This document shows positions 52,688-61,467 of a stretch of 64,000 bases of DNA, piece by piece. A program made the position numbers and the translations under genes. The number at the start of each line of letters is the position of its first letter. The first letter of the stretch is position 1. The notes under the pieces were generated by a model. It made no database searches and had not been told where the DNA came from. It saw only the letters and a list, made by a program, of their open reading frames with translations. Origin of the DNA: Sphaerisporangium sp. TRM90804 (lineage in GTDB: Bacteria > Actinomycetota > Actinomycetes > Streptosporangiales > Streptosporangiaceae); NCBI RefSeq assembly GCF_029846175.1, contig NZ_JARWAC010000017.1, forward strand, positions 1-64,000. The letters are read 5' to 3'.

Positions 52688-54181
52688 GTGGAGAGTTCAA
52701 GACAGCCGGCGACACCGACCGGCGTCGCCGTCCCGACGACCGACGAGCAAGTCTGGAAAGCCGGAAAACTGGAGCCGATGCCGATCCGGCGGCTTCCGGA
52801 CGCGCCGCCCTCGGTGCACATCCTCGGCCCGACCGTGTTCCTCGTCGCGCTCGGCGTGGGCATGGGCGAGTCGTACATGTGGCCTCGCCTCGTGCTGCTG
52901 TTCGGGCCGGAGATCCGCTGGCTGTTCCTGATCGGCGTCACCCTGCAGGCCGTGGTGATGCTGGAGATGGCCAGGTACGCCATGGCGACCGGGGAGAGCA
53001 TCTTCTTCGGCGCCGCGCGGGTCTTCAAGCCCCTCATGTGGTTCTTCTTCGTGGCGGCGATCCTGGTCTACATCTGGCCGGGACACCTGTCGGCGGGCGC
53101 GGCGGCCTTCGAGAAGATCACCGGAATACCGTGGGTGATCACGGCCTGTACGGGCCTGGTCCTGGTGGGCATCGTGTTCAGCCTGGCCAAGGTGATCTAC
53201 AGCCTGCTGGAGAACGTGCTGTCCATCCTCATCGGCACGCTCGTGATCGGCACGGCCGTCGTCGCCGCCATGGTCGGAAGCTGGGCCGACCTGTCCAGCA
53301 CGATCAGCGGCATGTTCGCCTTCGGCTACCTGCCCTCGGAGGCCCTGTCGCCGACGTGGTTCCCGGTGATCGTCGGCTCCATCGCCTTCGCCGGCCCCTC
53401 GGGCATGCAGCAGATGTGGTACACGCTGCACCTGCGCGACTCCGGCGCCGGCATGGGCGCGCACATCCCGAAGATCAGGGGCCTGCGGCACGCCGGCGAC
53501 GAGGAGGACATGCCCGCGCGCGGGTTCATGTTCGACACCTCCGACGCCGAGGAGATGCGCAAGTGGAAGGGCTGGCGGCGGTGGGTGACCTTCGACGCGT
53601 TCCTGCTCTTCTGGGGCATCACGATGCTGGTGACGGTCTCGTTCACCGTGCTCGCCCAGGCGGCGGCCCGCAACAGCCCCGACGTCCGGGATCTGATCCT
53701 CGCCGGTGACCGCGAGGCCTCGCTCAACGCGATGTCCGAATCCTTCGCGTCGGCCGGCAGCGCCGTGCTCGGCGGGGTGTTCCTCGGCTTCATCGCGCTC
53801 ATCGGCCTCAACGCGACGCTCGGCCTGTTCGACTCCTTCTCCCGGGGCCAGGCGGACATGAGCTACCACTTCGTCCGCGGCGCCAAGAAGTTCGGGATGT
53901 CCAAGCTGTACGCGGGCTTCCTGTGGGGCGTCATCGTCTTCGGCATCCTGATCCTGCTGTTCGGGCCCGCGGACGGCCCGGCGGCGATCCTCGACACCCT
54001 GGCGTTCCTGTCGACGTTCGCGATGGGCGCCTACTGCGTCACCCTGCTGCTGGTCAACAACCGCATGCTGCCCAAACCCATCCGCCCGAAGATCTGGACC
54101 AATCTGATCATCGGGTTCGGGGCCGTCTTCTACCTCGGGATGCTGCTGTACAGCCTCCTGGCCTATGGCGTGGTGCTGTGA
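52688..54181 (+). CDS. NRAMP-fold transporter without metal-site motifs
   Basis: About 497 residues with eleven to twelve membrane helices, distantly NRAMP-like. The TM1 position of the DPGN metal motif reads GVGMGESYMWPRL (about 57-69). The TM6 position of MPH reads SGMQQMWYTLHLRD. Both metal-ligand motifs are therefore replaced. A hydrophilic loop (IPKIRGLRHAGDEEDMPARG) is unusual. GTG 52688 is preferred over TTG 52682 because aggagg ends 7 bp before it. In this operon it may carry a carboxylate such as oxalate, or a metal-acid complex. It overlaps the next gene by 1 base. Confidence 0.75.
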   Translation: MESSRQPATPTGVAVPTTDEQVWKAGKLEPMPIRRLPDAPPSVHILGPTVFLVALGVGMGESYMWPRLVLLFGPEIRWLFLIGVTLQAVVMLEMARYAMATGESIFFGAARVFKPLMWFFFVAAILVYIWPGHLSAGAAAFEKITGIPWVITACTGLVLVGIVFSLAKVIYSLLENVLSILIGTLVIGTAVVAAMVGSWADLSSTISGMFAFGYLPSEALSPTWFPVIVGSIAFAGPSGMQQMWYTLHLRDSGAGMGAHIPKIRGLRHAGDEEDMPARGFMFDTSDAEEMRKWKGWRRWVTFDAFLLFWGITMLVTVSFTVLAQAAARNSPDVRDLILAGDREASLNAMSESFASAGSAVLGGVFLGFIALIGLNATLGLFDSFSRGQADMSYHFVRGAKKFGMSKLYAGFLWGVIVFGILILLFGPADGPAAILDTLAFLSTFAMGAYCVTLLLVNNRMLPKPIRPKIWTNLIIGFGAVFYLGMLLYSLLAYGVVL

Positions 54182-54717
54182 TGCGAGGCGTGCGCGGGCA
54201 GGCGGAGGTCGCCCTCCCCGGGCTGCTGGTCGGCGTCGTCGCGGGAGCGATGGCGGGCGGGCTGACGCTCGCGGCGGGGCAGCCGGCCCGGTGGGCGGCG
54301 ATCTCCGCGCTCACCCTGGCCGTCCCGCTGGGCCTGCTCGGCCTGGGCTACGGCCTGCTGCTGGCCAGGGGGGTGTTCCAGCCGGGGCTGTTCGCCCCGG
54401 CCGGGCTCTACTGGCTCGCCGGCTTCCCGGTCGCCCGGCTCGTGCAGGAGACGGCGACGAGCACGCTGATCTTCGGCAGCGCGTCGCTGCGGGAGGACGT
54501 GCTCGGCTTCGTCGCCTACCAGGCCATCGTCAGCCTGGGCTTCGCCATCGGGTTCGTCTGGACCCATGAGCGGGTGGCCCCGTACTGGTTCGTGCGCGCG
54601 GCCCGCCACAACCCCCTGGCCGCACAGGTGCTCGACCGTTATGTCGCACACGCCGAGGTTCTGTCGCGCTCGCGCCGGCGGCGGCGGACGCTCAGGCAGG
54701 GAGAGAGAGGAGCCTGA
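54181..54717 (+). CDS. Four-TM membrane protein of unknown function
   Basis: A 178-residue protein with four hydrophobic segments (about 11-31, 36-63, 70-88, 109-130) and a basic C-terminal tail RSRRRRRTLRQ. Start and stop overlap the neighbouring genes by one base each (TGATG, TGATGA), so it is made with the NRAMP-like carrier and TerC. No family recognised. It may be an accessory subunit of one of these. Confidence 0.65.
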   Translation: MRGVRGQAEVALPGLLVGVVAGAMAGGLTLAAGQPARWAAISALTLAVPLGLLGLGYGLLLARGVFQPGLFAPAGLYWLAGFPVARLVQETATSTLIFGSASLREDVLGFVAYQAIVSLGFAIGFVWTHERVAPYWFVRAARHNPLAAQVLDRYVAHAEVLSRSRRRRRTLRQGERGA

Positions 54718-55715
54718 TGAACCTGCCCACCTGGGTCTGGCTGGTGACCGTCGGAGCGTTCGCGCTCATGCTCGGACTGGACTTCTACCTCGTCGCCCGC
54801 AACCCCCGGCGTCCCGGATTCCGCGAGTGCGTGCGCTGGGTGAGCTTCTACGTCGCGCTGGCGGCGGCCTTCGGCATCGGCGTGCTGGTGCTGGCCGGGC
54901 CCAAGTACGGCGGTGAGTTCTTCGCCGGATGGATCACCGAGTACTCGCTCAGCGTCGACAACCTGTTCGTCTTCCTGATCATCATGAGCCGCTTCCAGGT
55001 GCCGGACCGGTACCGCCAGAAGGTGCTCATGACCGGCATCGTGCTGGCGATCCTGATGAGAGGCGTGTTCATCGCCGTGGGAGCCGAGGCGGTGTCGCGC
55101 TTCGACTGGCTGTTCTACATCTTCGGCGCCTTCCTCGTGTACACCGCGTGGAAGTTCGTCACCGAGAAGGAGGAGGAAGCCGACTTCTCGGAGAACCTGG
55201 CCCTTCGCACGGTGCGGCGGATCCTGCCGTCGACGAAGGAGTACCACGGTGCGTCGATGACGGTGCGGGTCGCCGGCCGCCGGCTGGTGACCCCCATGCT
55301 GATCGTGATGGTGGCGATCGGCACCTCCGACCTGCTGTTCGCCGTGGACTCCATTCCGGCCATCTTCGGCCTGACCAAGGAGCCCTACATCGTCTTCACG
55401 GCGAACGTCTTCGCCCTGATGGGGCTTCGCCAGCTCTTCTTCCTGGTGGGAGGGCTGCTGGACCGTCTCGTCTACCTCAACAAGGGCCTGGCGCTGGTTT
55501 TGGCCTTCATCGGCGTGAAGCTGGTGCTGGAGGCCCTGAACCACGACGGGTTCACGTGGGCGCCCACGGTGCCCATCGTGGTCTCACTCGGGATCATTAT
55601 TGGAACGCTGGCGATCACCACCGTGATCAGCCTGCTGAAGTCGCGCGGCGACCGCGGGAAGGACGCGGCGGACGCCGATGCCGACAGGGACGAGGTGCCC
55701 GCGGAGAACCGGTGA
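54717..55715 (+). CDS. TerC-family integral membrane protein
   Basis: A 332-residue protein with nine or so membrane helices and conserved acidic residues in the membrane: LDFYLVARN, EYSLSVDNLFVF and GTSDLLFAVDSIPAIF. These match TerC proteins, some of which export Mn2+ or help metallate exported enzymes. In this operon it may balance metal ions that enter with, or are bound by, oxalate. This is inference. The acidic tail (DADADRDE) is at the C-terminus. Confidence 0.9.
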   Translation: MNLPTWVWLVTVGAFALMLGLDFYLVARNPRRPGFRECVRWVSFYVALAAAFGIGVLVLAGPKYGGEFFAGWITEYSLSVDNLFVFLIIMSRFQVPDRYRQKVLMTGIVLAILMRGVFIAVGAEAVSRFDWLFYIFGAFLVYTAWKFVTEKEEEADFSENLALRTVRRILPSTKEYHGASMTVRVAGRRLVTPMLIVMVAIGTSDLLFAVDSIPAIFGLTKEPYIVFTANVFALMGLRQLFFLVGGLLDRLVYLNKGLALVLAFIGVKLVLEALNHDGFTWAPTVPIVVSLGIIIGTLAITTVISLLKSRGDRGKDAADADADRDEVPAENR

Positions 55716-55727
55716 TCCCGGCGGTGG

Positions 55728-55769
55728 CCGCGGGCGGGAGGCTGATGTTCCAGGGCCTCCCGTCCGCGG
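55728..55769. terminator. Bidirectional terminator between terC and a small gene
   Basis: ccgcgggcgggaggc (55728-55742) and gcctcccgtccgcgg (55755-55769) pair over 15 bp with one G-T around a 12-nt loop. It begins 13 bp after the terC stop and touches the stop of the convergent small gene. Confidence 0.7.
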
Positions 55770-55940
55770 TCAGCGGGAGACGTCGACCTTGCGGTCGGCG
55801 GACCAGTTGCCCACGAAGTGCTCGACGCCTTCGGCCGAGACCTGCTCACGCTGGGCGAGGGCCAGGCCGAGGCCGAAGACCCGTCCGTCGGCCCGATAGC
55901 CGGCGGGCTCGTCGAGCAGCGCCTTGAGGAACGCCTTCAT
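55770..55940 (-). CDS. Small 56-residue protein of unknown function
   Basis: Reading from ATG 55940 (reverse strand) gives a 56-residue protein: MKAFLKALLDEPAGYRADGR, then VFGLGLALAQREQVSAEGVE, and an end with aspartate, lysine and arginine. A good Shine-Dalgarno (aaggag) stands 7 bp before the ATG. Low-repeat amphipathic sequence and correct codon bias argue for a real gene. It is convergent with terC and near the GntR gene. No family recognised. Confidence 0.65.
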   Translation of the reverse strand: MKAFLKALLDEPAGYRADGRVFGLGLALAQREQVSAEGVEHFVGNWSADRKVDVSR

Positions 55941-56171
55941 CGCAATGCTCCTTCTTGATGGGGGTTTCTACGGCCGGGAGGGGAACCCGGCCGGTCTTCC
56001 GCTACGGCCGCCGAGACGGCCGTGACCGTGGGGGCCGGGCGAACTCGGCCGTGACCAGGGGAGGCGCCGGCCTCCTTCGTCGTCTCGGAGGATTACGCCG
56101 GCGCCTTCGCGCCTGTGCTCGATTGTTCGTCGGGGGTGTTTCCGCGGGAGGGAGCGGCCGTGAACTCGGTG

Positions 56172-56915
56172 TCAATTCGCGGCGGCGGAGCGCGGCCTGC
56201 GGCGCCTGGTCGGCTGGGGGACCGACTCGACCGGCTCGGCCGCCCGCTGCTCCAGGTAGGAACGGCGGGTGTGCTCGGTGTGGTCGCGCATGATCTGGGC
56301 GGCGCGGTCCTCGTCGCGGGCGGCGATCGCCTCGATCAGGGCCTTGTGCTCCTCCCACGACGCGTGGCCGCGCCTGCGGGCGACCGGCGTGTGGTACCAC
56401 CGGACGCGCCGGGACACCTGGGCGGCGAGCTCGGCCAGCACCTTGTTGCCGGAGAGCGCGGTCACCAGGGCGTGCAGTTCGGAGTTGGCGGCGACGGCCC
56501 CGTCGACGTCGTCGGCCTCCACGGCGGCGTGACCCTCGTCGCACAGCGCACGCAACCGCTTGACGCCTTCGTCGTCGCGGTGCCGGGCCGCCAGGCGGGC
56601 CGACTCGGTCTCCAGGAGGGCGCGTACGGCGAGGAGCTGGTCGGCCTCCTCCACGGTCGGGGCGTGCACGAACGCGCCCTGCCCGGGGTAGAGGTCGACC
56701 CAGCCCTCGCCGCTGAGGAGTTGGAGCGCCTCCCTGATCGGCTGGCGCGACACCCCGAGGAGTTCGGCGAGCTCGCTCTCGGCCAGGTGCTGGCCGGGAC
56801 GCAGGTGACCGGTGACGATCAGCTCCAGGAGCGCCTCGAACACGCTCTCCCGCAGGGGCACCGGCCGTGCGATCTTGGGGGCCGCCCCCTGACTTGCCAG
56901 TTCCGATCGCAGCAT
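56172..56915 (-). CDS. GntR-family regulator (FCD/FadR subfamily)
   Basis: A 247-residue regulator. N-terminal winged helix (about 19-85): PLRESVFEALLELIVTGHLR, then PGQHLAESELAELLGVSRQP, then REALQLLSGEGWVDL. The C-terminal FCD domain (about 95-225) has ALLETESARLAARH, NSELHALVTALSGN and the metal/ligand-site histidines in EEHKALIEAIAARD and MRDHTEHTRRSYLE. FCD proteins bind small carboxylates. Site D lies 75 bp upstream, so autoregulation is likely. It is the best candidate for the island-wide operator. Confidence 0.92.
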   Translation of the reverse strand: MLRSELASQGAAPKIARPVPLRESVFEALLELIVTGHLRPGQHLAESELAELLGVSRQPIREALQLLSGEGWVDLYPGQGAFVHAPTVEEADQLLAVRALLETESARLAARHRDDEGVKRLRALCDEGHAAVEADDVDGAVAANSELHALVTALSGNKVLAELAAQVSRRVRWYHTPVARRRGHASWEEHKALIEAIAARDEDRAAQIMRDHTEHTRRSYLEQRAAEPVESVPQPTRRRRPRSAAAN

Positions 56916-56989
56916 GCTCTTTCAACTCCATATAGAGACGACAGGATTACTGTACTGGTCCCGCTGCCCCCAGTGTTTGTGGTCGACTG

Positions 56990-57009
56990 CCTACAGCATA
57001 CAGTCTGTC
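56990..57009. promoter_or_regulatory. Operator-like site D, before the GntR gene
   Basis: CCTACAGCATACAGTCTGTC matches the island motif at 13 of 20 positions when compared with site C. It is weaker than B, C, E and F but correctly placed, 75 bp upstream of the regulator. Confidence 0.5.
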
Positions 57010-57034
57010 GTCTGGGTCATCGCGGTGAGGTTGA

Positions 57035-58330
57035 TCACACGGGCAGGGTGACCGGACGCCCCGGCACGCGCAGGGCGTGGCTCACGGCGGCCGACAGCAG
57101 GGCGAGCAGGGCCATGACCAGGAAGGATCCCGCATGGCTCGATGCCGTCATGGCCGCTATGGCCAGCCCCACCCCTAGGACCCCGGCCACGGCCTTGGTG
57201 CTGTAGACCACGCCGTGGATCTCGCTGGTGCGCTCCTCGCCGAAGTACTCGCGGACGAGGCCCGCGATGAGCGGGTAGAACGCGCCGCCGCCCAGGCCGG
57301 CCACGGCGCCGGCCGCCACCAGCAGGCCGGGCGAGCGCGTGGACGCGCCGGCGGCCAGCAGGAGCTGTCCCACGGCCAGCAGGGCCAGTGTGGTGCTGAG
57401 CACCCGGCGGCGGCCGAAGACCTCCGAGGCGAGCATCGCGCACGCGCGCCCGGCGCCGTTCAGCACGACCAGCAGGGCCAGGGCCGCCCAGGGCGCGGTG
57501 CCGCCGAGGGTGGCCAGAGCCACGACGTCGAAGACGGAGACCGCTCCGGCGCAGACCAGGATGGCGGCCATCCCCGCGAGCGCGCCCGTGCGCAGCGCCT
57601 GGCCGGTGGAGAACTGCCGCACGGCGGGCGGCGTCCTGCGCAGGATCAGCCGGTCGAGGGCGTGCGTCCGTGGGTCGATCCGCGCGGGCCACCAGTGCGC
57701 GGGAGGCAGGCGGACGAACCCGGCGGCCGTGCCGACGACCGCCAGGGCCACCACCGCGGCGACCGCGAACGCCGGCTGGAGCAGGCCGGGGGACAGGCCC
57801 GCGACCACCGCGAGCGGCGCGGCGCCGTAGGCGAACGCGCCGGTCACGAAGCTCACCCGGGTGCCGGGGCGCTCGGGGTACCAGCGCGCCACCGCCTCGG
57901 CGCACACGCCGTACACCAGGCCGGCGCCCACCCCGCCGAGCACGGCGTAGCCGGCCAGCAGGACGGCCGGGTGGGCGCTGACGGCGAGGGTCAGCAGCGC
58001 GGCGCCGCTCAGCGCCGCGCCCGTCCACAGCGCCGCGCGGACGCTGAGCCGCCCGCGTCGGACGAGGCCGACGGCGGGGATGGAGGCGAGCCCTTGGCAG
58101 ACGATCCACAGGGCCAGCGGGGCCAGTGTGGCGAGCGGGGTGCCGCCGTGCACGCCCATGAGCGCCGGTGCCGCCGCCGCGTAGCCGTACTGCAGCGGCG
58201 CGATGGCGACCATGGCGGCCCAGGGCAGCCAGAACATCCACGACCTGGGGCGACCGGTCAGATCGCGGGCGCTCTGGCCGACGAGGTAAGCGCGTCCTCG
58301 CCAGTCCCGGACAAGCGGTGAATTCTCCAT
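57035..58330 (-). CDS. OFA-type MFS transporter (oxalate/formate-like)
   Basis: A 431-residue major-facilitator protein with twelve membrane helices. Helix 1 region LPWAAMVAIAPLQYGYAAAAPAL and the loops GVGAGLVYGVCAEAVARWYPE and LNGAGRACAMLASEVFGRRR match the oxalate:formate antiporter (OFA) group. Beside oxc/frc/fdh it probably imports oxalate or exchanges it for formate. ATG 58330 lies within site E; a later start would shorten only the cytoplasmic N-terminus. It is divergent from sucC. Confidence 0.78.
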   Translation of the reverse strand: MENSPLVRDWRGRAYLVGQSARDLTGRPRSWMFWLPWAAMVAIAPLQYGYAAAAPALMGVHGGTPLATLAPLALWIVCQGLASIPAVGLVRRGRLSVRAALWTGAALSGAALLTLAVSAHPAVLLAGYAVLGGVGAGLVYGVCAEAVARWYPERPGTRVSFVTGAFAYGAAPLAVVAGLSPGLLQPAFAVAAVVALAVVGTAAGFVRLPPAHWWPARIDPRTHALDRLILRRTPPAVRQFSTGQALRTGALAGMAAILVCAGAVSVFDVVALATLGGTAPWAALALLVVLNGAGRACAMLASEVFGRRRVLSTTLALLAVGQLLLAAGASTRSPGLLVAAGAVAGLGGGAFYPLIAGLVREYFGEERTSEIHGVVYSTKAVAGVLGVGLAIAAMTASSHAGSFLVMALLALLSAAVSHALRVPGRPVTLPV

Positions 58331-58345
58331 ACTGTATGAGATATA
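58326..58345. promoter_or_regulatory. Operator-like site E, overlapping the OFA start
   Basis: TCCATACTGTATGAGATATA matches the first 12 positions of the consensus exactly and contains ATAC-T-GTAT, a dyad with a 1-bp centre. It covers the putative start codon of the MFS gene. Confidence 0.6.
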
Positions 58346-58385
58346 CCGCCATACACCATGCTGTCGACCCCTAGACGGCCCACAC

Positions 58386-58405
58386 TCCATACGGTATACC
58401 GTCTA
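58386..58405. promoter_or_regulatory. Operator-like site F, before sucC
   Basis: TCCATACGGTATACCGTCTA matches 16 or more of 20 consensus positions, is 60 bp from site E, and stands 22 bp upstream of ATG 58428. Together E and F cover the divergent OFA/sucC promoters. Confidence 0.75.
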
Positions 58406-58427
58406 CAAGAACCGCAAAGGAGCGTCG

Positions 58428-59591
58428 ATGGACCTGTACGAGTACCAGGCGAAGGAGCTCTTCGCGCGGCACGGGGTCCCCGTCCCGCGGGGGCGGGTCG
58501 CGTCCACCCCCGAGGAGGCGCGGTCGATAGCGGAGGAACTGCGCGCGCCCGTGGTCGTCAAGGCGCAGGTGAAGACCGGCGGGCGTGGCAAGGCGGGCGG
58601 CATCCGCCCGGCGCCCGGCCCGTCGTCCACGGAGGCCGAGGCGCGGCACGTGATCGGCATGGACATCAAACGACACATCGCCCGGACCGTCCTGGTCGAG
58701 CAGGCCACGGTCCCGTTCGAGGAGTACTACGCCGCCTACCTCGTCGACCGCGCCGACCGGACGTTCCTGGCCATGGTGTCGGCGCGCGGCGGCATGGACA
58801 TCGAAGAGGTCGCGGCCACCGACCCCGGCGCGCTGGTGCGCATGCCGATCGACCCGGTCCGCGGGGTCGACCGGGAGATCGCCCTGGAGCTGGCCGCGCG
58901 CGCCGCCCTGCCCGAGGACGTCCGCGAGGCCGTCGCCGGCGTCCTGGTGCGCCTGTGGCAGGTCATGGTCGAGGAGGACGCCCTGCTCGTCGAGGTCAAC
59001 CCGCTGGCGTGCACCGCGGACGGCCGGGTGCTGGCGCTCGACGGCAAGGTCACCCTCGACGCCGGCGCGGGCTTCCGGCACGACCACGAGGCGCTGGCCG
59101 ACCCCGCCGAAGGTGAGGGGCTGGAGGCCGTGGCCAGGGCCAGGAAGCTCAACTACGTGAAGCTGGACGGCGAGGTCGGCGTCATCGGCAACGGCGCCGG
59201 CCTGGTGATGAGCACGCTCGACGTCGTGGCGTACGCCGGCCGCGGCTTCGGCGGGGTGCGCCCGGCCAACTTCCTCGACATCGGGGGAGGGGCCTCGGCC
59301 CAGGTGATGGCCGACGCGCTCGACACCGTGCTCGCCGACCCCGGCGTGCGCTCGGTGCTGGTCAACGTGTTCGGCGGCATCACCGCCTGCGACGCGGTGG
59401 CCGACGGCGTGGTCGCCGCCCTGCGGATGCTGGGGGAGCGGGGCCTGTCCCGCCCGGTGGTGGTCCGGCTGGACGGCAACAACGCCGAGGCCGGCCGCGC
59501 CATCCTCGCCGCCGCCCGGCACCCCCGGGTGCGCGTGGTCACGACCATGGACGACGCCGCCGAGCTCGCGGCCCGGCTGGCCGCGGCGTGA
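58428..59591 (+). CDS. sucC: Succinyl-CoA ligase-type beta subunit (paralogue)
   Basis: ATP-grasp subunit of 387 residues. [17 protein letters not shown] (nucleotide site), [30 protein letters not shown] and [15 protein letters not shown] are the SucC motifs. The substrate-loop GGI(V/M)RCD is GGITACD here, a deviation. It lies inside the glyoxylate/oxalate island, away from TCA genes, so it may be a specialised dicarboxylate-CoA ligase (oxalate, malate or tartronate). Ordinary succinyl-CoA synthetase activity is equally possible. Confidence 0.85.
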   Translation: MDLYEYQAKELFARHGVPVPRGRVASTPEEARSIAEELRAPVVVKAQVKTGGRGKAGGIRPAPGPSSTEAEARHVIGMDIKRHIARTVLVEQATVPFEEYYAAYLVDRADRTFLAMVSARGGMDIEEVAATDPGALVRMPIDPVRGVDREIALELAARAALPEDVREAVAGVLVRLWQVMVEEDALLVEVNPLACTADGRVLALDGKVTLDAGAGFRHDHEALADPAEGEGLEAVARARKLNYVKLDGEVGVIGNGAGLVMSTLDVVAYAGRGFGGVRPANFLDIGGGASAQVMADALDTVLADPGVRSVLVNVFGGITACDAVADGVVAALRMLGERGLSRPVVVRLDGNNAEAGRAILAAARHPRVRVVTTMDDAAELAARLAAA

Positions 59592-59703
59592 GCGCGCCGC
59601 GCGACGCCCTCCCGCTCGTGCCGCGCGGCCCGGACCGCGCGGCGCACGACGACGACCTGGCACACGACGGAGGCCGGGCCGGCCGCCGAGAGGAGCAGCG
59701 ACG

Positions 59704-60600
59704 ATGGCCGTCTTCCTGACCAAGGACAGCAAGGTGCTGGTCCAGGGCATGACCGGCGCCGAGGGCGCGCGGCACACCGCCCGGATGCTCGCCGCGGGCA
59801 CCGACGTCGTGGCGGGGGTGACCCCCGGCAAGGGCGGCAGGACGGTCGACTTCGGTGAGCGCCGGCTCCCCGTCTTCGACTCGGTGGCCGCCGCCGTGAC
59901 CCAGACCGGCGCGGACGTGTCGGTGGTGTTCGTGCCGCCGAGGTTCGCCCGGGCCGCGGTCGAGGAGGCCGTCGACGCCGCCGTCGGGCTGTGCGTGGTG
60001 ATCACCGAGGGCGTGCCCGTCCACGACACGCTGCGGTTCTGGGCCCGCGCCCAGGCCGCCGGGACCACCCGCCTCATCGGCCCCAACTGCCCGGGCCTGA
60101 TCAGCCCCGGACAGTCCAGCGCGGGGATCATCCCGGCCGACATCACCTCGGCGGGACCCATCGGCCTGGTGAGCAAGTCGGGCACTTTGACGTACCAGTT
60201 GATGTACGAGCTGCGTGACGTCGGGTTCTCCACGGCGGTGGGCATCGGCGGCGACCCGGTGATCGGCACGACGCACATCGACGCGCTGGAGGCGTTCCAG
60301 AACGACCCGGACACCGAGGCGATCGTGATGATCGGCGAGATCGGCGGGGACGCCGAGGAGCGCGCGGCGGCCTACATCGACAAGCACGTCACCAAGCCCG
60401 TGGTCGGGTACGTCGCCGGGTTCACCGCCCCGGAGGGCAGGACCATGGGGCACGCCGGCGCGATCGTGTCCGGCTCGACCGGCACCGCGCGCGCCAAGAA
60501 GGACGCGCTGGAGAAGGCCGGGGTGCGGGTGGGGCAGACCCCGAGCGAGACCGCCCGCCTCATGCGCGAACTGCTCGCCGGCCGCGCGGGCACGGTGTGA
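59704..60600 (+). CDS. sucD: Succinyl-CoA ligase-type alpha subunit (paralogue)
   Basis: A 298-residue CoA-binding and phospho-histidine subunit. [15 protein letters not shown] (CoA site), [27 protein letters not shown] and [11 protein letters not shown] (the phosphorylated His) are conserved. It follows sucC after a 112-bp gap that has no obvious gene but a gaggag before ATG 59704. The stop overlaps the next gene (GTGA), so sucD is coupled to hyi. Confidence 0.88.
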   Translation: MAVFLTKDSKVLVQGMTGAEGARHTARMLAAGTDVVAGVTPGKGGRTVDFGERRLPVFDSVAAAVTQTGADVSVVFVPPRFARAAVEEAVDAAVGLCVVITEGVPVHDTLRFWARAQAAGTTRLIGPNCPGLISPGQSSAGIIPADITSAGPIGLVSKSGTLTYQLMYELRDVGFSTAVGIGGDPVIGTTHIDALEAFQNDPDTEAIVMIGEIGGDAEERAAAYIDKHVTKPVVGYVAGFTAPEGRTMGHAGAIVSGSTGTARAKKDALEKAGVRVGQTPSETARLMRELLAGRAGTV

Positions 60601-61412
60601 CCGCCCAGGCGGCCGGCCGGCCGCGGTTCGACGTCAACCTGTCCATCCTGTTCACCGAGCTGCCGCTGCTGGAACGCCCCGCCGCCGCGGCCGGGGCCGG
60701 GTTCGACGCCGTCGAGCTGTGGTGGCCCTTCGACCGCCCCGACCCGCCCGAGCCCGAGCTGGACGCGCTGCGCCGGTCCATCCAGGACGCGGGCGTCCGC
60801 CTGGTCGCGCTGAACTTCGACGCCGGCGACATGGCCGCCGGCGACCGCGGCCTGCTGTCGCGCCCCGAGGGCGCGTCGCGGTTCCTCGCCAACGTCGACG
60901 TCGCGGCCGGCCTGGCCGGGTCGCTCGGCTGCCGGGTGCTGAACGCGCTCTACGGCAACCGCGGGGCCGGCCTGACCGGCGCGGCCCAGCGCGAGCTGGC
61001 CCTGTCCAACCTTGAGCGCGCCGCCGCCGCGGCCCGGACCGTCGGCGCCACGGTCGTCGTCGAGGCGCTCAACTCCCACGAGAACCCCGGTTACCCCATC
61101 ACCTCCTCCGCCGCCGCGTTCGAGCTGATCGAACAGTCCGGGGCGGAGAACGTGGCCTTCCTGGCCGACCTGTACCACCTGCACCGCATGGGCGAGGACG
61201 TGCTCGCGCTGGCCGGCGCGCACGCCGAACGGTTCGGCCACGTGCAGATCGCCGACGACCCCGGCCGGGGACGGCCCGGAACCGGCTCCATGCCCTACCA
61301 CCGGATCCTCGACCGCCTGTGGGCGGCCGGCTACCGAGGCCACGTCGGCCTGGAGTACCGGCCCGCCGGCCCGAGCGCCGAGAGCTTCACCTGGCTGAAG
61401 GAGTTTTCATGA
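60597..61412 (+). CDS. hyi: Hydroxypyruvate isomerase
   Basis: Interconverts tartronate semialdehyde and hydroxypyruvate in the glycerate pathway. A TIM-barrel of 271 residues. [20 protein letters not shown] (14-33) and [12 protein letters not shown], then [14 protein letters not shown] and [14 protein letters not shown], are the Hyi signatures, with acidic metal ligands in E, D and H positions. GTG 60597 overlaps sucD by 4 bases. gcl-hyi-glxR together is the classic glyoxylate module. Confidence 0.93.
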   Translation: MTAQAAGRPRFDVNLSILFTELPLLERPAAAAGAGFDAVELWWPFDRPDPPEPELDALRRSIQDAGVRLVALNFDAGDMAAGDRGLLSRPEGASRFLANVDVAAGLAGSLGCRVLNALYGNRGAGLTGAAQRELALSNLERAAAAARTVGATVVVEALNSHENPGYPITSSAAAFELIEQSGAENVAFLADLYHLHRMGEDVLALAGAHAERFGHVQIADDPGRGRPGTGSMPYHRILDRLWAAGYRGHVGLEYRPAGPSAESFTWLKEFS

Positions 61413-61462
61413 CCGACGCAGCGCGGGCGCAGGCGCGCCCCGGCCACGCGGGAGGGGAGTGA
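61409..61462 (+). other. 17-codon mini-ORF bridging hyi and glxR
   Basis: ATG 61409 overlaps the hyi stop (ATGA) and the frame ends at TGA 61460-61462, inside the ribosome-binding area of glxR (ggaggggag). It spans nearly the whole intergenic gap, so ribosomes could move through without leaving the mRNA. It may be chance. Confidence 0.3.
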
Positions 61463-61467
61463 GCGCG

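Noticed and set aside
59592-59703. Small gene in the sucC-sucD gap
   Set aside because: The 112 bases hold only Arg/Pro-rich frames and the ribosome-binding site of sucD.
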